Numbered from the stretch's first letter, positions 38,517 through 50,485 are shown. The stretch is DNA of 64,000 nt from Pseudomonadota bacterium (GCA_029558905.1 JAKQCX010000031.1:1-64000); one strand, 5' to 3'. Made by a program: numbers and translations. Notes: generated by a model from the sequence alone, not told the origin.

Positions 38517-40511
38517 TCAACCAACGAACCAGGCCGCCAGCAGCAACACGCCCACCAGCATGGCGAAGGCGTAGTGGTAGATGAAGCCGGATTGCAGATG
38601 GCGCACCATGCCGGCCAGGGCGCCCACCAGACGGGCACTGCCGTTCACCATGGCGCCATCGATGACCAGGACATCGCCCCAGCGCCACAGCCGGCCACCC
38701 AGCAGGCGGGCACCGCCGGCGAAGAACCAGTCGTTGAAATCATCGCAGCCGTACTTCTTCTCCAGGACCAAGTACAGGATGTTGAAGCGCCTGCGGATCT
38801 TCTGGGGCAGGGCCGGGTTCACCATGTACAGGTACCAGGCCGAAGCCACACCTGCCAGCGTCAACCAGAAAGGCAGGGTGGTGAGGGCATGCATGCCCAT
38901 GGCGGCGGCGCCGTGGAAGGCCTGGGCCATGTCCGTCATGGCCGGGTGGCTCGCGGTTTCCACGCGGATGGCATGACCGAACCAGTTGCCGTACAGCAGG
39001 GGTTCGATGAGCAGATAACCGATGACCAGGGATGGGATGGCCAGCAGGATCAGGGGCAGGGTCACCACCCAGGGAGATTCGCGCGGCTCGGAGTGATGGC
39101 CGTGGGAGACCTCCTCGCCCTCGTGGCCGTGGCTGGCATGGGCATTGCGGAAGCGCTCCTTGCCATGGAACACCAGGAAATACATGCGGAAGGAATAGAA
39201 CGCGGTGACGAATACACCGGCGGTCACGGCCAGCCAGGTGATGCCGGACCCGGGCAGGTTGGAGAAATGCACCGCCTCGAGGATGGAATCCTTGGAGTAG
39301 AAACCCGACAGAAAGGGGGTGCCGATCAGGGCCAGGGAGCCGATGAGGGCAGTGATCCAGGTGATGGGCATGTACTTGCGCAGGCCGCCCATGTTGCGGA
39401 TGTCCTGGTCGTGGTGCATGCCGATGATCACGCTGCCCGCGGCGAGGAACAGCAGGGCCTTGAAGAAGGCGTGGGTCATGAGGTGGAAGATGGCCACGGA
39501 GTAGGCGGAGGCCCCCAGGGCCACGGTCATGTAACCCAGCTGGGACAGGGTGGAATAGGCCACCACGCGCTTGATGTCGTTCTGGATCACGCCCAGGAAA
39601 CCCATGAACAGGGCGGTAATGGCGCCGATGACCATGACGAAGGACAGGGCGAAGTCGGACAGCTCGAACAGGGGCGACATGCGCGCCACCATGAAGATGC
39701 CGGCGGTCACCATGGTGGCGGCGTGGATCAGGGCGGAGATGGGGGTGGGGCCCTCCATGGAATCCGGCAGCCAGACATGCAGCGGAAACTGGGCCGACTT
39801 GCCCATGGCGCCCACGAACAGCAGGATGCAGATCACCGCCAGCAAGGGCCAGGCATGACCCTCGAAGAGGGAGATCTCCTCATTGGCCAGACCGGGGGCC
39901 GCCTGGAACACCTGCTCGTAATCCAGGCTGCCGGTATGGGCCAGCACCAGGCCGATGCCGAGCAGGAAACCGAAGTCGCCCACGCGGTTCACCATGAAGG
40001 CCTTCAGGTTGGCGTAGATGGCGGATTCCCGCGTGTACCAGAAGCCGATGAGCAGATAGGACACCAAGCCCACCGCCTCCCAGCCGAAGAACAGCTGCAG
40101 GAAGTTGTTGCTCATCACCAGCATGAGCATGGAGAAGGTGAACAGGGAGATGTAGCTGAAGAAACGCTGATAGCCCGGGTCGTCCCGCATGTAGCCGATG
40201 GTGTAGACGTGCACGCACAGGGACACGAAGCTCACCACCAGCATCATCAGCACGGTCAACCGGTCTATGAGGAAACCCACCTCCATGGACAGGTCACCCG
40301 CGGTGAGCCAGGTGTAGACCGGGCCATTGAAGGTGTTGCCTGCCTGCACGTCCTGGAACACCAGCACGGACGCCGCGAAGGCGATGAGCACCCCCAGGAT
40401 GGTGACCGTGTGCGCGCCGGTACGGCCGATGACCCGGCCGAACAGGCCGGCGACGAGGGCCCCCGCCAGCGGGGCCAGAGGCACGATGAGGTAGAGGGTC
40501 TTCATGTCCAT
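38517..40511 (-). CDS. nuoL: NADH:quinone oxidoreductase subunit L
   Basis: A 664-residue membrane subunit: the antiporter-like core (KRVVAYSTLSQLGYMTVALG, VWLPDSMEGPTPISALIHAATMV pattern) followed by the long lateral helix that clamps NuoM and NuoN. The C-terminal helical arm is complete (ends LLAAWFVG). Follows nuoK by 4 bases. Confidence 0.96.
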   Translation of the reverse strand: MDMKTLYLIVPLAPLAGALVAGLFGRVIGRTGAHTVTILGVLIAFAASVLVFQDVQAGNTFNGPVYTWLTAGDLSMEVGFLIDRLTVLMMLVVSFVSLCVHVYTIGYMRDDPGYQRFFSYISLFTFSMLMLVMSNNFLQLFFGWEAVGLVSYLLIGFWYTRESAIYANLKAFMVNRVGDFGFLLGIGLVLAHTGSLDYEQVFQAAPGLANEEISLFEGHAWPLLAVICILLFVGAMGKSAQFPLHVWLPDSMEGPTPISALIHAATMVTAGIFMVARMSPLFELSDFALSFVMVIGAITALFMGFLGVIQNDIKRVVAYSTLSQLGYMTVALGASAYSVAIFHLMTHAFFKALLFLAAGSVIIGMHHDQDIRNMGGLRKYMPITWITALIGSLALIGTPFLSGFYSKDSILEAVHFSNLPGSGITWLAVTAGVFVTAFYSFRMYFLVFHGKERFRNAHASHGHEGEEVSHGHHSEPRESPWVVTLPLILLAIPSLVIGYLLIEPLLYGNWFGHAIRVETASHPAMTDMAQAFHGAAAMGMHALTTLPFWLTLAGVASAWYLYMVNPALPQKIRRRFNILYLVLEKKYGCDDFNDWFFAGGARLLGGRLWRWGDVLVIDGAMVNGSARLVGALAGMVRHLQSGFIYHYAFAMLVGVLLLAAWFVG

Positions 40512-40515
40512 GCCG

Positions 40516-40824
40516 TCAGCCCTTCAATCCATCCAGATCTTCCACGTTGATGCTCTTCAGATTGCGGAACAGGGCCACCAGGATGGCCAGACCGATGGCT
40601 GCCTCGGCGGCCGCCACGGTGAGGATGAAGAACACGAACACCTGGCCCGCCATGTCGTTCAGGTAGGCGGAAAAGGCGACGAAGTTGATGTTCACGGCCA
40701 GCAGCATGAGCTCGATGGCCATGAGCAGGATGAGCACGTTCTTGCGGTTCAGGAAGATGCCCACCACGCTGATGGCGAACAGGATCGAACCCAGGATGAG
40801 GTAATGCATCAGTCCGACGTCCAT
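40516..40824 (-). CDS. nuoK: NADH:quinone oxidoreductase subunit K
   Basis: A 102-residue, three-helix membrane subunit with the two conserved glutamates in [17 protein letters not shown] and [11 protein letters not shown]. It starts one base after the nuoJ stop. An in-frame ATG (MHYLILGS) five codons in is an alternative. Confidence 0.95.
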   Translation of the reverse strand: MDVGLMHYLILGSILFAISVVGIFLNRKNVLILLMAIELMLLAVNINFVAFSAYLNDMAGQVFVFFILTVAAAEAAIGLAILVALFRNLKSINVEDLDGLKG

Positions 40825-40825
40825 G

Positions 40826-41449
40826 TCATCCGCCCGCGTCCGTGTCTGAGCCGGTTTCCGGTTTTTGCGGCTTCAGGTTGACCAGGCGGATGCGGTCTTC
40901 CCGCCTCACCTTCACCTGCAGGCCGGCCTGCATCTGCTTGTTGCCCGAGCGCTTGCGGTGGGTCAGGACGATGGCGGCGATCATGGCCACGAGCAGCAGG
41001 ACCGCCGCCAGCTCGAAGGCATAGACATACTCGGTGTAGAGCAGGCGCCCCAGGGCCTTGGTGTTGCTGTAGCCGGCCGACAGAGCGGCGGGTTCGGGTA
41101 GGTCCCAATCGCCGGCACGCAGCACCAGGAGCATCTCCGCCACCATGAGTCCACCCACCAGCAGGCCAGCCGGCAGATAGCTCCAGAAGCCCCTGCGCAT
41201 CTCCTCGGTATTGATGTCGAGCATCATCACCACGAACATGAACAGCACCATGACCGCGCCGATGTAGACCAGCACCAGGGTGATGGCCAGGAACTCTGCC
41301 TGCAACAGCAGCCACAGGCCGGCTGCGGTGAAGAAGGCCAGCACCAGGGACAGGGCCGAGTGCACGGGGTTGCGCGAAGTGATCACGCGCAGGCCCGCCA
41401 GCAGCAGGATGGCGGCGAGGCCGTAGAAAACAAGGTCTTTGAAATCCAT
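40826..41449 (-). CDS. nuoJ: NADH:quinone oxidoreductase subunit J
   Basis: A 207-residue membrane subunit ([20 protein letters not shown] start) with five helices; [20 protein letters not shown] is the pi-bulge helix of NuoJ. The start at 41449 was chosen over longer in-frame readings because it matches family N-termini and follows nuoI by 10 bases. The C-terminus is longer and more basic than in E. coli. Confidence 0.94.
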   Translation of the reverse strand: MDFKDLVFYGLAAILLLAGLRVITSRNPVHSALSLVLAFFTAAGLWLLLQAEFLAITLVLVYIGAVMVLFMFVVMMLDINTEEMRRGFWSYLPAGLLVGGLMVAEMLLVLRAGDWDLPEPAALSAGYSNTKALGRLLYTEYVYAFELAAVLLLVAMIAAIVLTHRKRSGNKQMQAGLQVKVRREDRIRLVNLKPQKPETGSDTDAGG

Positions 41450-41459
41450 GGGTGTTCCG

Positions 41460-41951
41460 TCAGCGGTAGCGGGCGTCTTCGGCACGGTCCCTGGCGATCT
41501 GCTCCTCGTGCAGATCCCCCACCGCCAGGAGCATGTCCTTGGTGTAGTAGAGATCGCCCCGCTTCTCGCCGTGGTATTCCAGTACCCGGGTCTCGACGAT
41601 GGCGTCCACCGGGCAGGCCTCCTCACAAAAACCACAGAAGATGCACTTGGTCAGGTCGATGTCGTACACCGTGGTGCGCCGGGTGCCGTCGGCGCGCTGC
41701 TCCGACTCGATCTGGATGGCCAGGGCCGGGCACACCGCCTCGCACAGCTTGCAGGCGATGCAGCGTTCCTCGCCGTTGGCGTAGCGGCGCTGGGCATGCA
41801 GTCCACGGAAGCGGCCGGACTGGGGCGTCTTCTCCTCGGGGAAGCGCACCGTGATCTTGCGCGCGAAGAAGTGCCGACCCGTGAGGGCCATGCCCTTCAC
41901 CAGCTCGGTGAGCAGGAAGGTGCGGAAGAAGCGTTTGACGGGGTTGCGCAT
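41460..41951 (-). CDS. nuoI: NADH:quinone oxidoreductase subunit I
   Basis: A 163-residue peripheral subunit with two [4Fe-4S] sites: [12 protein letters not shown] and [12 protein letters not shown] (clusters N6a and N6b), which pass electrons toward N2 in NuoB. Ten bases after nuoH. Complete length. Confidence 0.96.
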   Translation of the reverse strand: MRNPVKRFFRTFLLTELVKGMALTGRHFFARKITVRFPEEKTPQSGRFRGLHAQRRYANGEERCIACKLCEAVCPALAIQIESEQRADGTRRTTVYDIDLTKCIFCGFCEEACPVDAIVETRVLEYHGEKRGDLYYTKDMLLAVGDLHEEQIARDRAEDARYR

Positions 41952-41961
41952 CCGCGTCTCC

Positions 41962-42990
41962 TCAATGGAACAGATGGCCCAGGGGGGTCTGCATGGCGGC
42001 CGCCACTACCACGATCCACACCAGGGTCACGGGGATGAACACCTTCCAGCCCAGGCGCATGATCTGGTCATAGCGGTAGCGGGGGAAGGTGGCGCGGAAC
42101 CAGAGGAACAGGAAGAGCACGAAGCCCATCTTCGCCAGTATCCACGGCAAGCCGTCCGGCAGGAAAGGCAGGGGGGAGAGCCAGCCGCCCAGAAACATGA
42201 CACTGGTGAGGCCGGCGATGAGAATCATGTTTGCGTATTCCGCCAGGAAGAAGATGGCGAACGCCATACCGGAATATTCCACGTGGAAACCGGCGACGAT
42301 TTCCGATTCCCCTTCCGCCACGTCGAATGGCAGACGGTTGGTCTCGGCCACACCGGAGATCAGGTACACCAGGAACAGGGGGAACAGGGGCAGGAAATAC
42401 CAATGCCAGAAACCACCTGCCTGACCCTGGACGATCTCCACCAGGTTCAGGCTGCGGGCCGCCAGGAGCACGCCCACCAGGGCAAAGCCCATGGCGATCT
42501 CGTAGGCCACGATCTGGGCGGCGGAGCGCATGGCCCCCAGGAAGGCATACTTGGAGTTGGAGGCCCAGCCGGCGATGACCACGCCGTACACCCCCATGGA
42601 GGTGATGGCCAGCACGTACAGCAGACCGGCATTCAGATCGGCCAGTACCAGCGTATCGGTGAAGGGGAACACCGCCCAGGCCGCCAGGGCTGGGGCGATG
42701 ACCAGCACCGGCCCCAGCAGGAACAGACCCTTGTTGGCGCCACTGGGGATGACGATTTCCTTCATCAGCAGCTTGATGCCGTCGGCGATGGGCTGCAGCA
42801 GGCCGAAGGGTCCCACCCGGTTGGGGCCCAGACGCACCTGCATGTAGCCGATGACCTTGCGCTCGGCATAGGTGAGATAGGCCACGGCGATCATCAGGGG
42901 AAGCACGATGAGCAGGATCTTCACCAGGGTCCAGACCGGCAGCCAGGCCGGGCCCAGCAGTTCAGCCACTGGCGCGAGCATGGCATCCAT
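41962..42990 (-). CDS. nuoH: NADH:quinone oxidoreductase subunit H
   Basis: A 342-residue, eight-helix subunit forming the quinone chamber. [20 protein letters not shown] and [20 protein letters not shown] are family signatures with the conserved acidic loop. It overlaps the nuoG stop by one base (TGATG), indicating coupled translation. Confidence 0.96.
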   Translation of the reverse strand: MDAMLAPVAELLGPAWLPVWTLVKILLIVLPLMIAVAYLTYAERKVIGYMQVRLGPNRVGPFGLLQPIADGIKLLMKEIVIPSGANKGLFLLGPVLVIAPALAAWAVFPFTDTLVLADLNAGLLYVLAITSMGVYGVVIAGWASNSKYAFLGAMRSAAQIVAYEIAMGFALVGVLLAARSLNLVEIVQGQAGGFWHWYFLPLFPLFLVYLISGVAETNRLPFDVAEGESEIVAGFHVEYSGMAFAIFFLAEYANMILIAGLTSVMFLGGWLSPLPFLPDGLPWILAKMGFVLFLFLWFRATFPRYRYDQIMRLGWKVFIPVTLVWIVVVAAAMQTPLGHLFH

Positions 42991-45296
42991 CAGGGTTCCT
43001 CCCGCTCGATGAAGATGGCGTCGAGACGGCCGCCCAGGTCCGCGCCGGCCATACCGCCGGCCGGCACGCGCACCACCCCTTCGGCCAGACGCGCATCGCA
43101 GTGGATGGGCAGCCGCACCGGCCTGCCCCCGGCCTGACGCACCCGCACCGGGGTGCCTTCCGCCACGCCCAACTGTTCGAACAGGGCGCGCCCCACGCTC
43201 ACCACGGCAGCCCCGGCCTGGGCCTGGAGCGCCGGGGCGCGCCGCGTCAGCGGGTCGAGGTCATACAGACCGGTCTCGCCCAGACGTACCAGGTCCGCGC
43301 GCGCGGCGGCAGGGCCGAGTCCGGCGGGCACCGGGGCGTTGTTCAGGTGCGCGGCGATGCCTTCCTGACCCTGGGGCAGGGCATCGGCGCGCACGGCCTC
43401 CACGCTGTCGTAATCGAAGCCATTCAGGGACAACAGATTGCCCAATACCCGCAGCACCTTCCAGGCGGGACGGGCCTCGCCCTGGGGCTTCACAGCCGCA
43501 TGGAAGCACTGCAGGCGTCCTTCCATGTTGACATAGCAGCCCGCGGTTTCGCTGAAGGGGGCAATGGGCAGCAGCACGTCACAGGCCTCCAGCGCCGGGG
43601 CACGGAAGGCGGTGAGGGCGACGGAGAACTCGGCCGCTTCCAGGGCGGCGCGGGCCGCGCTGGCGTCATAGGCATCCAGCTCCGGCTCCACCCCCATGAG
43701 CACGTAGGCGTGGCGCGGCTGCTGCAGCATGGCCCGGGCGTTCAGGCCCTGTGCCCCAGGCAGGACCCCCACCAGCTGGGCCCCCACGCTGTTGGCCGCC
43801 ACAGCGAGGAAGCCCAGGCTGGCACCACTGGCCTGGGCGATGGCCTGGGCCAGGACCTGCAGGCGCCCGGCATCGGGGTGATTCTGGGCAACAGCACCCA
43901 GGAGCACGGCCTTGCGCTCGCCGCCCAGCAGGCTCTCGGCCACGGTTCGGGCCGCATCGGACACCCGCACATCCTCCACCTCCGCCACGTGCAGGGCCTT
44001 GGCGATCTGGGCCAGGGCGTGTACCCAGGCCCCGGGCGGGGTGATGAGCTTTGCATGCACCCGGCACAACAGGTCGTCATCGGCGGCGTGTATCAGACTG
44101 AGCTGGGCCCCCGCGTGCACGGCCCGGCGTACGCGGTGCGCCAGCAGGGGCTGTTCCGTGCGCAGGCTCGCACCCACCAGCAGGAAGCGGTCCATCTGCT
44201 CCATGTCGGCAATGGACAGGCCCAGCCAGCGCACGCCCTCGCCCCGCGCATCCTCGGCCTGGGCCAGGCGGTGATCGATGCTCTCGCTGGAGAGCCCCCG
44301 CAGCACCTTGGCGAAGAGGTACAGCTCTTCCGTGGTCTGATGGGCCGAGGCCAGACCCCCGATGGCGGCTCCACCCCGAGCCTTCCGGATTTCCACCAGC
44401 TTGCGGGCCACTCGCTCCAGGGCATCCTGCCAGCCCGCCTCCACCCACTGGCCACCTTCCTTCACCAGGGGCCGGGTGAGGCGCTCCGCGCTGTGCAGGG
44501 CCTGATAGCTGTAGCGGTCCCGGTCCGGGATCCAGCATTCGTTGATGGGTTCGTTTTCCTGGGGCAGCACGCGCATAACCCGGCCGTTCTTCACATGCAG
44601 CTGCAGGTTGGCCCCCAGGCCGTCGTGGGGACTCACGGCCTTGCGCCGGGAAAGCTCCCAGGGCCGCGCAGTGTAGCGGAACGGCTTGGAGGTCAGGGCC
44701 CCCACGGGGCACAGGTCGATGACGTTGCCGGACAGTTCGTGACCGACATGCACCTCCAGGAAGGGCATGATCTCTGCATGCTCGCCGCGATGGGCCATGC
44801 CCAGTTCCATGAGCCCGCCCACTTCCTGCAGAAAGCGCACGCAGCGGCTGCAGTGGATGCAGCGGGTCATGTCGGTGGCGATCAGGGGCCCCAGGTCCTT
44901 CTCCGTCACCACCCGCTTGGCCTCGCCATAGCGGGATGCGGAGGCACCATAGCCCACGGCCAAATCCTGCAGGGTGCATTCGCCGCCCTGATCGCACACG
45001 GGGCAGTCCAGGGGATGGTTGATGAGCAGGAATTCCATCACCCCCTTCTGGGCCTCCACGGCCAAAGGGGAATGGGTCTTCACCTTCATGCCGTCGGTGG
45101 CCGGAGTGGCGCAGGCCGGCAGGGGCTTGGGCGCCTTTTCCACCTCCACCAGGCACATGCGGCAGTTGGCGGCGATGGACAGCTTCTTGTGGTAACAGAA
45201 GTGCGGGATGGCGATACCCGCCTGGTGCGCGGCATCCATCACCGTCGCCCCGGGCGCGACTTCCACTTGCAGGCCGTCGATTTCGATCAAAGGCAT
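42990..45296 (-). CDS. nuoG: NADH:quinone oxidoreductase subunit G
   Basis: A 768-residue iron-sulfur subunit. The N-terminal [2Fe-2S] N1b segment ([18 protein letters not shown]) is followed by [14 protein letters not shown] and the [14 protein letters not shown] region for N5 and N4, then a molybdopterin-oxidoreductase-like C-terminal domain that no longer binds molybdenum. Length is typical of beta/gammaproteobacterial NuoG outside the enterics. Begins one base after the nuoF stop. Confidence 0.95.
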   Translation of the reverse strand: MPLIEIDGLQVEVAPGATVMDAAHQAGIAIPHFCYHKKLSIAANCRMCLVEVEKAPKPLPACATPATDGMKVKTHSPLAVEAQKGVMEFLLINHPLDCPVCDQGGECTLQDLAVGYGASASRYGEAKRVVTEKDLGPLIATDMTRCIHCSRCVRFLQEVGGLMELGMAHRGEHAEIMPFLEVHVGHELSGNVIDLCPVGALTSKPFRYTARPWELSRRKAVSPHDGLGANLQLHVKNGRVMRVLPQENEPINECWIPDRDRYSYQALHSAERLTRPLVKEGGQWVEAGWQDALERVARKLVEIRKARGGAAIGGLASAHQTTEELYLFAKVLRGLSSESIDHRLAQAEDARGEGVRWLGLSIADMEQMDRFLLVGASLRTEQPLLAHRVRRAVHAGAQLSLIHAADDDLLCRVHAKLITPPGAWVHALAQIAKALHVAEVEDVRVSDAARTVAESLLGGERKAVLLGAVAQNHPDAGRLQVLAQAIAQASGASLGFLAVAANSVGAQLVGVLPGAQGLNARAMLQQPRHAYVLMGVEPELDAYDASAARAALEAAEFSVALTAFRAPALEACDVLLPIAPFSETAGCYVNMEGRLQCFHAAVKPQGEARPAWKVLRVLGNLLSLNGFDYDSVEAVRADALPQGQEGIAAHLNNAPVPAGLGPAAARADLVRLGETGLYDLDPLTRRAPALQAQAGAAVVSVGRALFEQLGVAEGTPVRVRQAGGRPVRLPIHCDARLAEGVVRVPAGGMAGADLGGRLDAIFIEREEP

Positions 45297-45297
45297 G

Positions 45298-46584
45298 TCA
45301 GGCCCCCACCAGGCAGCGCTTGTTCTCGATGTGGTATTCGAATTCCGCGCGGAAATGCCGCACGAAGCTCACCACCGGGCCCACGGCCGCGTCCCCCAGG
45401 GCACAGATGGTGCGGCCGGCGATGTTGCCGCCGATGCGCACCAGTTCTTCCAGGTCTTCCGGACGGCCCTGACCATGCTCGATGCGGCGCACGATGCGAT
45501 GCATCCAGCCCGTGCCCTCGCGACAGGGCGTGCACTGGCCGCAGGATTCCTCGTAATAGAAATAGGACAGCCGCTCCAGGGCCCGCACCATGCAGACCGT
45601 CTCGTCCATGACGATGACCGCGCCGGAGCCCAGCATGGAGCCGGCCTTGGCGATCGCATCGAAGTCCAGGGTCAGGTCCATCATGACTTCGCCGGGCAGC
45701 ACGGGGGCAGAGGAACCGCCGGGGATGACGGCCTTCAACTTATGCCCATTGCGCACGCCGCCGGCCATCTCCAGCAGGGTAGCGAAGGGCGTGCCCAGGG
45801 GAATCTCGTAGTTGCCCGGCTTGTTCACGTGGCCGGAGATGGAGAATATCTTGCTGCCACCGTTGTTGGGCTTGCCCAGCTCCAGGAAGGCCTGGCCGCC
45901 ATGTCGCATGATCCAGGGGATGGAGGCCAGGGTCTCGGTGTTGTTGATGGTGGTGGGCTTGCCATAGAGACCAAAGCTGGCGGGAAAGGGTGGCTTGAAG
46001 CGGGGCTGGCCCTTCTTGCCCTCGATGGATTCCAGCAGCGCGGTCTCCTCGCCGCAGATGTATGCACCATAGCCGTGATGGGCATGCAGGTCGAAATCCC
46101 AGCCGGAGCCCAGGATGTCATGGCCCAGTAAGCCGGCGGCCCGGGCCTCTTCCAGGGCCTTCTCCCAGGACTGGTACTGCTCGAAGATCTCGCCGTGGAT
46201 ATAGTTGTAGCCCGCCCTGGCCCCCAGGGCGTAGCCGGCGATGAGCATGCCCTCGATGAGCTGATGGGGGTTGTAGATGAGAATGTCCCGGTCCTTGAAG
46301 GTACCCGGCTCGCCCTCGTCGGTGTTGCAGACGATGTATTTGTCCCCGACATAGTCCCGCGGCATGAAGCTCCACTTCAGGCCCGTGGGAAAGCCGGCCC
46401 CGCCCCGGCCCCGCAGGGCCGAGACCTTCACCTGCTCGATGATTTCACCGGCGGGCATCTTTTCCGCCAGGATCTTGCGAATGGCCTCATAGCCGCCGTG
46501 GGCCGTGTAGGTGGCCAGGCTGGACGGATTCTCATGGCCCAGGGTCCACAGACAGACCTGGGTGTCGGGGATATGCAGGCTCAT
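45298..46584 (-). CDS. nuoF: NADH:quinone oxidoreductase subunit F
   Basis: A 428-residue NADH-binding subunit with [18 protein letters not shown] is the FMN/NADH loop, [12 protein letters not shown] follows, and [14 protein letters not shown] carries three ligands of the N3 [4Fe-4S] cluster. The ATG start overlaps the nuoE stop by four bases. Confidence 0.97.
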   Translation of the reverse strand: MSLHIPDTQVCLWTLGHENPSSLATYTAHGGYEAIRKILAEKMPAGEIIEQVKVSALRGRGGAGFPTGLKWSFMPRDYVGDKYIVCNTDEGEPGTFKDRDILIYNPHQLIEGMLIAGYALGARAGYNYIHGEIFEQYQSWEKALEEARAAGLLGHDILGSGWDFDLHAHHGYGAYICGEETALLESIEGKKGQPRFKPPFPASFGLYGKPTTINNTETLASIPWIMRHGGQAFLELGKPNNGGSKIFSISGHVNKPGNYEIPLGTPFATLLEMAGGVRNGHKLKAVIPGGSSAPVLPGEVMMDLTLDFDAIAKAGSMLGSGAVIVMDETVCMVRALERLSYFYYEESCGQCTPCREGTGWMHRIVRRIEHGQGRPEDLEELVRIGGNIAGRTICALGDAAVGPVVSFVRHFRAEFEYHIENKRCLVGA

Positions 46585-47054
46585 TTCAGCTCATCCATGA
46601 GCTTGTCCACGGACTCGGGGGTCAGATGGGTATGCATCCTGTGATTGTTGTGCAGGCACAGGGGGCCGCTGCCGCAGGCGCCCATGCACTCACCCTCCTT
46701 CAGGGTGAAGCGCCCATCCGCCGTGGTCTCGTTGAAGTCGATGCCCATGCGAGCCTTGAGATGCTCGGCGATGCGGTCGGCACCCTGCAACTGACAGGGC
46801 AGGTTGGTGCACAGGGTCAGCTTGTGACGGCCCACGGGCTCCAGGTCGTACATGTTGTAGAAGGTGGCCACTTCGTATACGGCGATGGCCGGCATGTCCA
46901 GATAGTCGGCAACAAAGGCAATGGTCTCCCTGGACAGCCAGCCCAGCTCGGCCTGGGCGATGCGCAGGGCGCTCATGACCACGGATTGCCTCTGCTCCGC
47001 CGGGTATTTGCGGGCTTCCTGGTCGATCTGGGCTAGGGCTTCCTGGGACAACAT
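46581..47054 (-). CDS. nuoE: NADH:quinone oxidoreductase subunit E
   Basis: A 157-residue thioredoxin-like subunit with the N1a [2Fe-2S] ligands in [13 protein letters not shown] and GECMGACG. The start [15 protein letters not shown] at 47054 fits the family; longer in-frame readings do not. It touches the nuoD stop. Confidence 0.95.
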   Translation of the reverse strand: MLSQEALAQIDQEARKYPAEQRQSVVMSALRIAQAELGWLSRETIAFVADYLDMPAIAVYEVATFYNMYDLEPVGRHKLTLCTNLPCQLQGADRIAEHLKARMGIDFNETTADGRFTLKEGECMGACGSGPLCLHNNHRMHTHLTPESVDKLMDELK

Positions 47055-48307
47055 CAGCGGTCGATCTCCCCGAACACGATATCCATGGTGCCGATGATGG
47101 CCACCGCGTCGGCGATCATGTGGCCCCGGGCCATTTCGTCCATGGCGGCCAGGTGGGCGAAACCCGGGGCACGGATCTTCAGGCGGTAGGGCTTGTTGGC
47201 ACCGTCGGATACGAGATAGATGCCAAACTCGCCCTTGGGATGCTCCACCGCCGCGTAGGCCTCGCCCTCGGGCACGTGCATGCCCTCGGTGAACAGCTTG
47301 AAGTGGTGGATCAGTTCTTCCATGTTGGTCTTCATGGCCTCCCGGGACGGCGGCGCCACCTTGTGGTTGTCGGTGATCACCGGGCCGGGGTTTTCCTTCA
47401 GCCAGGCCACGCACTGCCGCACGATGCGGTTCGACTGGCGCATCTCTTCCATGCGTACCAGATAGCGGTCATAGCAGTCACCGTTGCGGCCCACGGGGAT
47501 CTCGAAATCCATGTCCGCATAGGCCGCATAGGGCTGGTGCTTGCGCAGGTCCCAGGCCACGCCGGAACCCCGCAGCATGGGGCCGGTACAGCCCAGGGCC
47601 TTGGCCCGCTCCGGATCCAGCACACCGATGCCCACGGTGCGCTGCTTCCAGATGCGGTTGTCGGTGAGCAGGGTTTCGTACTCGTCCACGTAGCGGGGGA
47701 AACGCTCGGTGAAGTCCTCGATGAAGTCCAGCACCGAGCCCTGGCGGTTGGCGTTCATCTCCGCCAGGGTCGCGGCGCTGCGGCTGTGCTGGGCGGAATA
47801 GCGCGGCATGCGCTCCGGCAGGTCCCGGTAGACCCCGCCCGGGCGATAGTAGGCCGCGTGCATGCGTGCACCGGACACGGCCTCGTACACGTCCATGAGG
47901 TCCTCGCGCTCACGGAAGGCGTAGAGAAATACCGTCATGGCGCCGATGTCCAGGGCATGGGCCCCCAGCCACAGCAGGTGATTGAGGATGCGGGTGATCT
48001 CGTCGAACATCACGCGGATGTACTGGGCCCGCTGCGGCACCGACAGCTGCAGCAGCTTTTCGATGGCCATGCAGTAGGCATGCTCGTTGCACATCATGGA
48101 CACGTAGTCCAGACGATCCATGTAGGGCACGGACTGCAGGAAGGTCTTGTGCTCCGCCAGCTTCTCCGTGGCCCGGTGCAGCAGGCCGATGTGGGGGTCG
48201 GCCCGCTCGATGACCTCACCATCCAGTTCCAGCACCAGACGCAGCACGCCATGGGCGGCGGGATGCTGGGGACCGAAGTTGAGCGTGTAGTTGCGGATCT
48301 CAGCCAC
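47054..48307 (-). CDS. nuoD: NADH:quinone oxidoreductase subunit D
   Basis: A 417-residue (49-kDa-type) subunit of the quinone-binding module, related to NiFe-hydrogenase large subunits. Its N-terminus [19 protein letters not shown] is standard. I use the GTG at 48307, which has GGAG seven bases upstream and gives the normal length; it overlaps the end of nuoC by eight bases. nuoC and nuoD are separate, unlike the fused gene of E. coli. Confidence 0.96.
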   Translation of the reverse strand: MAEIRNYTLNFGPQHPAAHGVLRLVLELDGEVIERADPHIGLLHRATEKLAEHKTFLQSVPYMDRLDYVSMMCNEHAYCMAIEKLLQLSVPQRAQYIRVMFDEITRILNHLLWLGAHALDIGAMTVFLYAFREREDLMDVYEAVSGARMHAAYYRPGGVYRDLPERMPRYSAQHSRSAATLAEMNANRQGSVLDFIEDFTERFPRYVDEYETLLTDNRIWKQRTVGIGVLDPERAKALGCTGPMLRGSGVAWDLRKHQPYAAYADMDFEIPVGRNGDCYDRYLVRMEEMRQSNRIVRQCVAWLKENPGPVITDNHKVAPPSREAMKTNMEELIHHFKLFTEGMHVPEGEAYAAVEHPKGEFGIYLVSDGANKPYRLKIRAPGFAHLAAMDEMARGHMIADAVAIIGTMDIVFGEIDR

Positions 48308-48917
48308 GGCCGTTCTCCACGTCGGTGTCACCGTAGTTTTTCTCGCGCAGGATGCGGGGCGTCACCTCCCGCGGCTCCACCGTCACCGGCTGGTAGATCA
48401 CGCGTCGCATGTCCGGGTCATAGCGCATCTCCACATGGCCGGAGAGGGGGAAATCCTTGCGGAAGGGGTGACCGATGAAACCGTAGTCGGTGAGCAGCCG
48501 GCGCAGGTCCGGATGACCCGCGAAGACGATGCCGTACAGGTCGAAGGCCTCGCGCTCGAACCAGTTCGCGGCCGGCCAGACATTCACCAGCGAATCGACC
48601 AATGGCAGATCGTCGTCGGCGCAGAAGGTGCGCAGGCGCACGCGGTGATTGCGCTTGACCGACAGCAGGTGGATCACCACGGCGAAACGCCGCCCTTCCC
48701 AACTGTCCTCCCGGTAGGCGGAATAGTCCACGCCACACAGGTCGATGAGGGTATCGAAACTCAGGCCGGCCTGGTCTCGCAGTCGGGTGCACGTGGCCAG
48801 CCAGTTCTCCGGGGCCACCTCCAGGGTCACTTCGCCCAGGGCCAGAACGGCCTTGACCAGATCCTCCCCGATGGCTTCCCGCAGACGCGCGAGCAGGGCT
48901 TCCGGTGTCAACGGCAT
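48300..48917 (-). CDS. nuoC: NADH:quinone oxidoreductase subunit C
   Basis: A 205-residue (30-kDa-type) subunit. [20 protein letters not shown] and [16 protein letters not shown] are the family signature. It ends inside the nuoD start region. nuoB is 15 bases upstream. Confidence 0.96.
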   Translation of the reverse strand: MPLTPEALLARLREAIGEDLVKAVLALGEVTLEVAPENWLATCTRLRDQAGLSFDTLIDLCGVDYSAYREDSWEGRRFAVVIHLLSVKRNHRVRLRTFCADDDLPLVDSLVNVWPAANWFEREAFDLYGIVFAGHPDLRRLLTDYGFIGHPFRKDFPLSGHVEMRYDPDMRRVIYQPVTVEPREVTPRILREKNYGDTDVENGRG

Positions 48918-48932
48918 GGCATCAGTCCTCGA

Positions 48933-49409
48933 TCAGCGCGCTATGGTACTGGTGCGCCGGATCTTCTTCTGCAACTGCACCAGGCCGTACAGCAGGGCCT
49001 CGGCGGTGGGCGGGCAACCGGGCACATAGATGTCCACGGGCACGATGCGGTCACAGCCCCGCACCACGGAATACGAATAATGGTAATAACCGCCTCCGTT
49101 GGCGCACGAACCCATGGAAAGCACCCAGCGAGGCTCGGCCATCTGGTCGTAGACCTTGCGCAGGGCCGGGGCCATCTTGTTGCACAGGGTGCCGGCCACG
49201 ATCATCAGGTCGGACTGCCGCGGACTGGGACGGAAGATGATGCCGAAGCGATCCAGATCGTAACGGGCGGCGCCGGCATGCATCATTTCCACGGCGCAGC
49301 AGGCCAGGCCAAAGGTCATGGGCCATATGGAGCCGGTGCGGGTGTAGTTCAGCACCGCATCCACGGTGGTGGTGACAAAACCCTGCTCCAGGACACCCTC
49401 GATACTCAT
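48933..49409 (-). CDS. nuoB: NADH:quinone oxidoreductase subunit B
   Basis: A 158-residue subunit holding the terminal [4Fe-4S] cluster N2, with tandem cysteines in [11 protein letters not shown] and further ligands in [11 protein letters not shown] and [13 protein letters not shown]2 reduces ubiquinone. Four bases after nuoA. Confidence 0.97.
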   Translation of the reverse strand: MSIEGVLEQGFVTTTVDAVLNYTRTGSIWPMTFGLACCAVEMMHAGAARYDLDRFGIIFRPSPRQSDLMIVAGTLCNKMAPALRKVYDQMAEPRWVLSMGSCANGGGYYHYSYSVVRGCDRIVPVDIYVPGCPPTAEALLYGLVQLQKKIRRTSTIAR

Positions 49410-49413
49410 CGCA

Positions 49414-49770
49414 TCACTCCCAATCCAGGGCGCCCTGTACCCATTCGTAGATGAAGCCGACGACCAGGATCCCCAGGAAGACCATCATGGCCACGAAGCC
49501 GAACAGGCCGATCTCCTCCAGCACCACGGCCCAGGGAAAGAGAAAGGCAATCTCCAGATCGAACAGAATGAAGAGGATGGCCACCAGGTAGTAGCGCACA
49601 TCGAAGCGCATGCGCGCATCCTCAAAGGCTTCGAAACCGCACTCGTAGGGCGAGAGTTTTTCCGCGTCCGGCCGGTTTGGGGCCAGCAGCCAGCCCGCCA
49701 GCATGGGGATCACGCCTACGGCCAGACCCACCACGATAAACATCAGAACCGGAAAATAGTTTTCGAGCAT
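49414..49770 (-). CDS. nuoA: NADH:quinone oxidoreductase subunit A
   Basis: A 118-residue, three-helix membrane subunit, first gene of the operon. [21 protein letters not shown] (split by family residues) contains the flexible loop cysteine next to the quinone tunnel. The start at [13 protein letters not shown] was chosen over a longer reading (to 49821) because of family length; the Shine-Dalgarno is weak. A consensus-like promoter lies 67 bases upstream. Confidence 0.95.
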   Translation of the reverse strand: MLENYFPVLMFIVVGLAVGVIPMLAGWLLAPNRPDAEKLSPYECGFEAFEDARMRFDVRYYLVAILFILFDLEIAFLFPWAVVLEEIGLFGFVAMMVFLGILVVGFIYEWVQGALDWE

Positions 49771-49836
49771 TTTTCGCGCGCGGCATCCGAGGGTCTGCGC
49801 CAGACTGCCGTGTCCGAACACAGCAGCAAAATGTTT

Positions 49837-49866
49837 ATTTTAAGATTGTCCCATGAGGCCTGTCAA
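49837..49866 (-). promoter_or_regulatory. Sigma-70 promoter of the nuo operon
   Basis: On the minus strand, TTGACA (49861-49866) is a perfect -35, 18 bases before TAAAAT (49837-49842). It is 67 bases before nuoA and just downstream of the tRNA-Leu gene, so nuo can be transcribed separately from tpiA-secG. Confidence 0.8.
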
Positions 49867-50028
49867 GGAAGACAGGGCAAAAAAACCATTGAGCATCAAT
49901 GGGTTAATAAAACCTGGGGCTCGGGCAAGGATATCCGGCATCCGCGCCCGGATCGCGGACCCACCGCGCCAGATCCAAGCGGCAAGGCAAGGGGGTGCCA
50001 TATGACGCCTCCGGAACGCATGTTTGGA

Positions 50029-50113
50029 TGGTGCCGACGGCGAGACTCGAACTCGCACGACTTTCGCCACTGCCCCCTCAAGACAGCGTGTCTACCAATT
50101 CCACCACGTCGGC
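50029..50113 (-). tRNA. tRNA-Leu (GAG anticodon)
   Basis: A complete minus-strand cloverleaf: acceptor GCCGACG/CGTCGGC, discriminator A and encoded CCA, anticodon loop TTGAGGG (GAG), long variable arm, and T-loop GTTCGAGTC. It sits between secG and nuoA, a conserved location in many beta- and gammaproteobacteria. Confidence 0.95.
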
Positions 50114-50140
50114 ATTGCGGGGTGCCACCATCCCGCTACG

Positions 50141-50485
50141 TTACTCGGGAATCTCCCCTGACCTGTCCAAGCCTCCCTGGGGCGCCGCGGGCCTCTGCTG
50201 CGGCTGGGACGTGACGGGGGTCTGGGTCACGGGCATCGGCCGGGAGACTTCATGGCGCTTACCGGCGAAGTATGCCAGCCCCAGGCTGGTCAGGAAAAAG
50301 ACCGTTGCCAGGATGGCCGTGCTGCGGGACAGGAAGTTGGCTGATCCCGTGGCGCCGAACAGGCTGCCGGAAGAACCGCTCCCGAAGGCCGCGCCCATGT
50401 CCGCGCCCTTGCCATGCTGCAACAGCACCAGTCCCACCACGGCGGCCGCCACGAGCAGGTGCAGGATCCAGAGAATGAATTCCAT
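50141..50485 (-). CDS. secG: Preprotein translocase subunit SecG
   Basis: A 114-residue inner-membrane protein with two helices ([20 protein letters not shown] and a second around residues 55-75) around [21 protein letters not shown], the SecG signature. It assists the SecYEG channel. The C-terminal [15 protein letters not shown] tail is longer than in E. coli. Nineteen bases follow tpiA. Confidence 0.95.
   Translation of the reverse strand: MEFILWILHLLVAAAVVGLVLLQHGKGADMGAAFGSGSSGSLFGATGSANFLSRSTAILATVFFLTSLGLAYFAGKRHEVSRPMPVTQTPVTSQPQQRPAAPQGGLDRSGEIPE

Noticed and set aside
38085-40550. 821-codon plus-strand frame antisense to nuoL
   Set aside because: Lies wholly over nuoL and part of nuoM, with His/Gly/Glu-rich shadow composition typical of antisense of GC-rich membrane genes.
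43101-45611. 836-codon plus-strand frame antisense to nuoG
   Set aside because: Shadow of nuoG and nuoF; no recognisable domain and no ribosome site.
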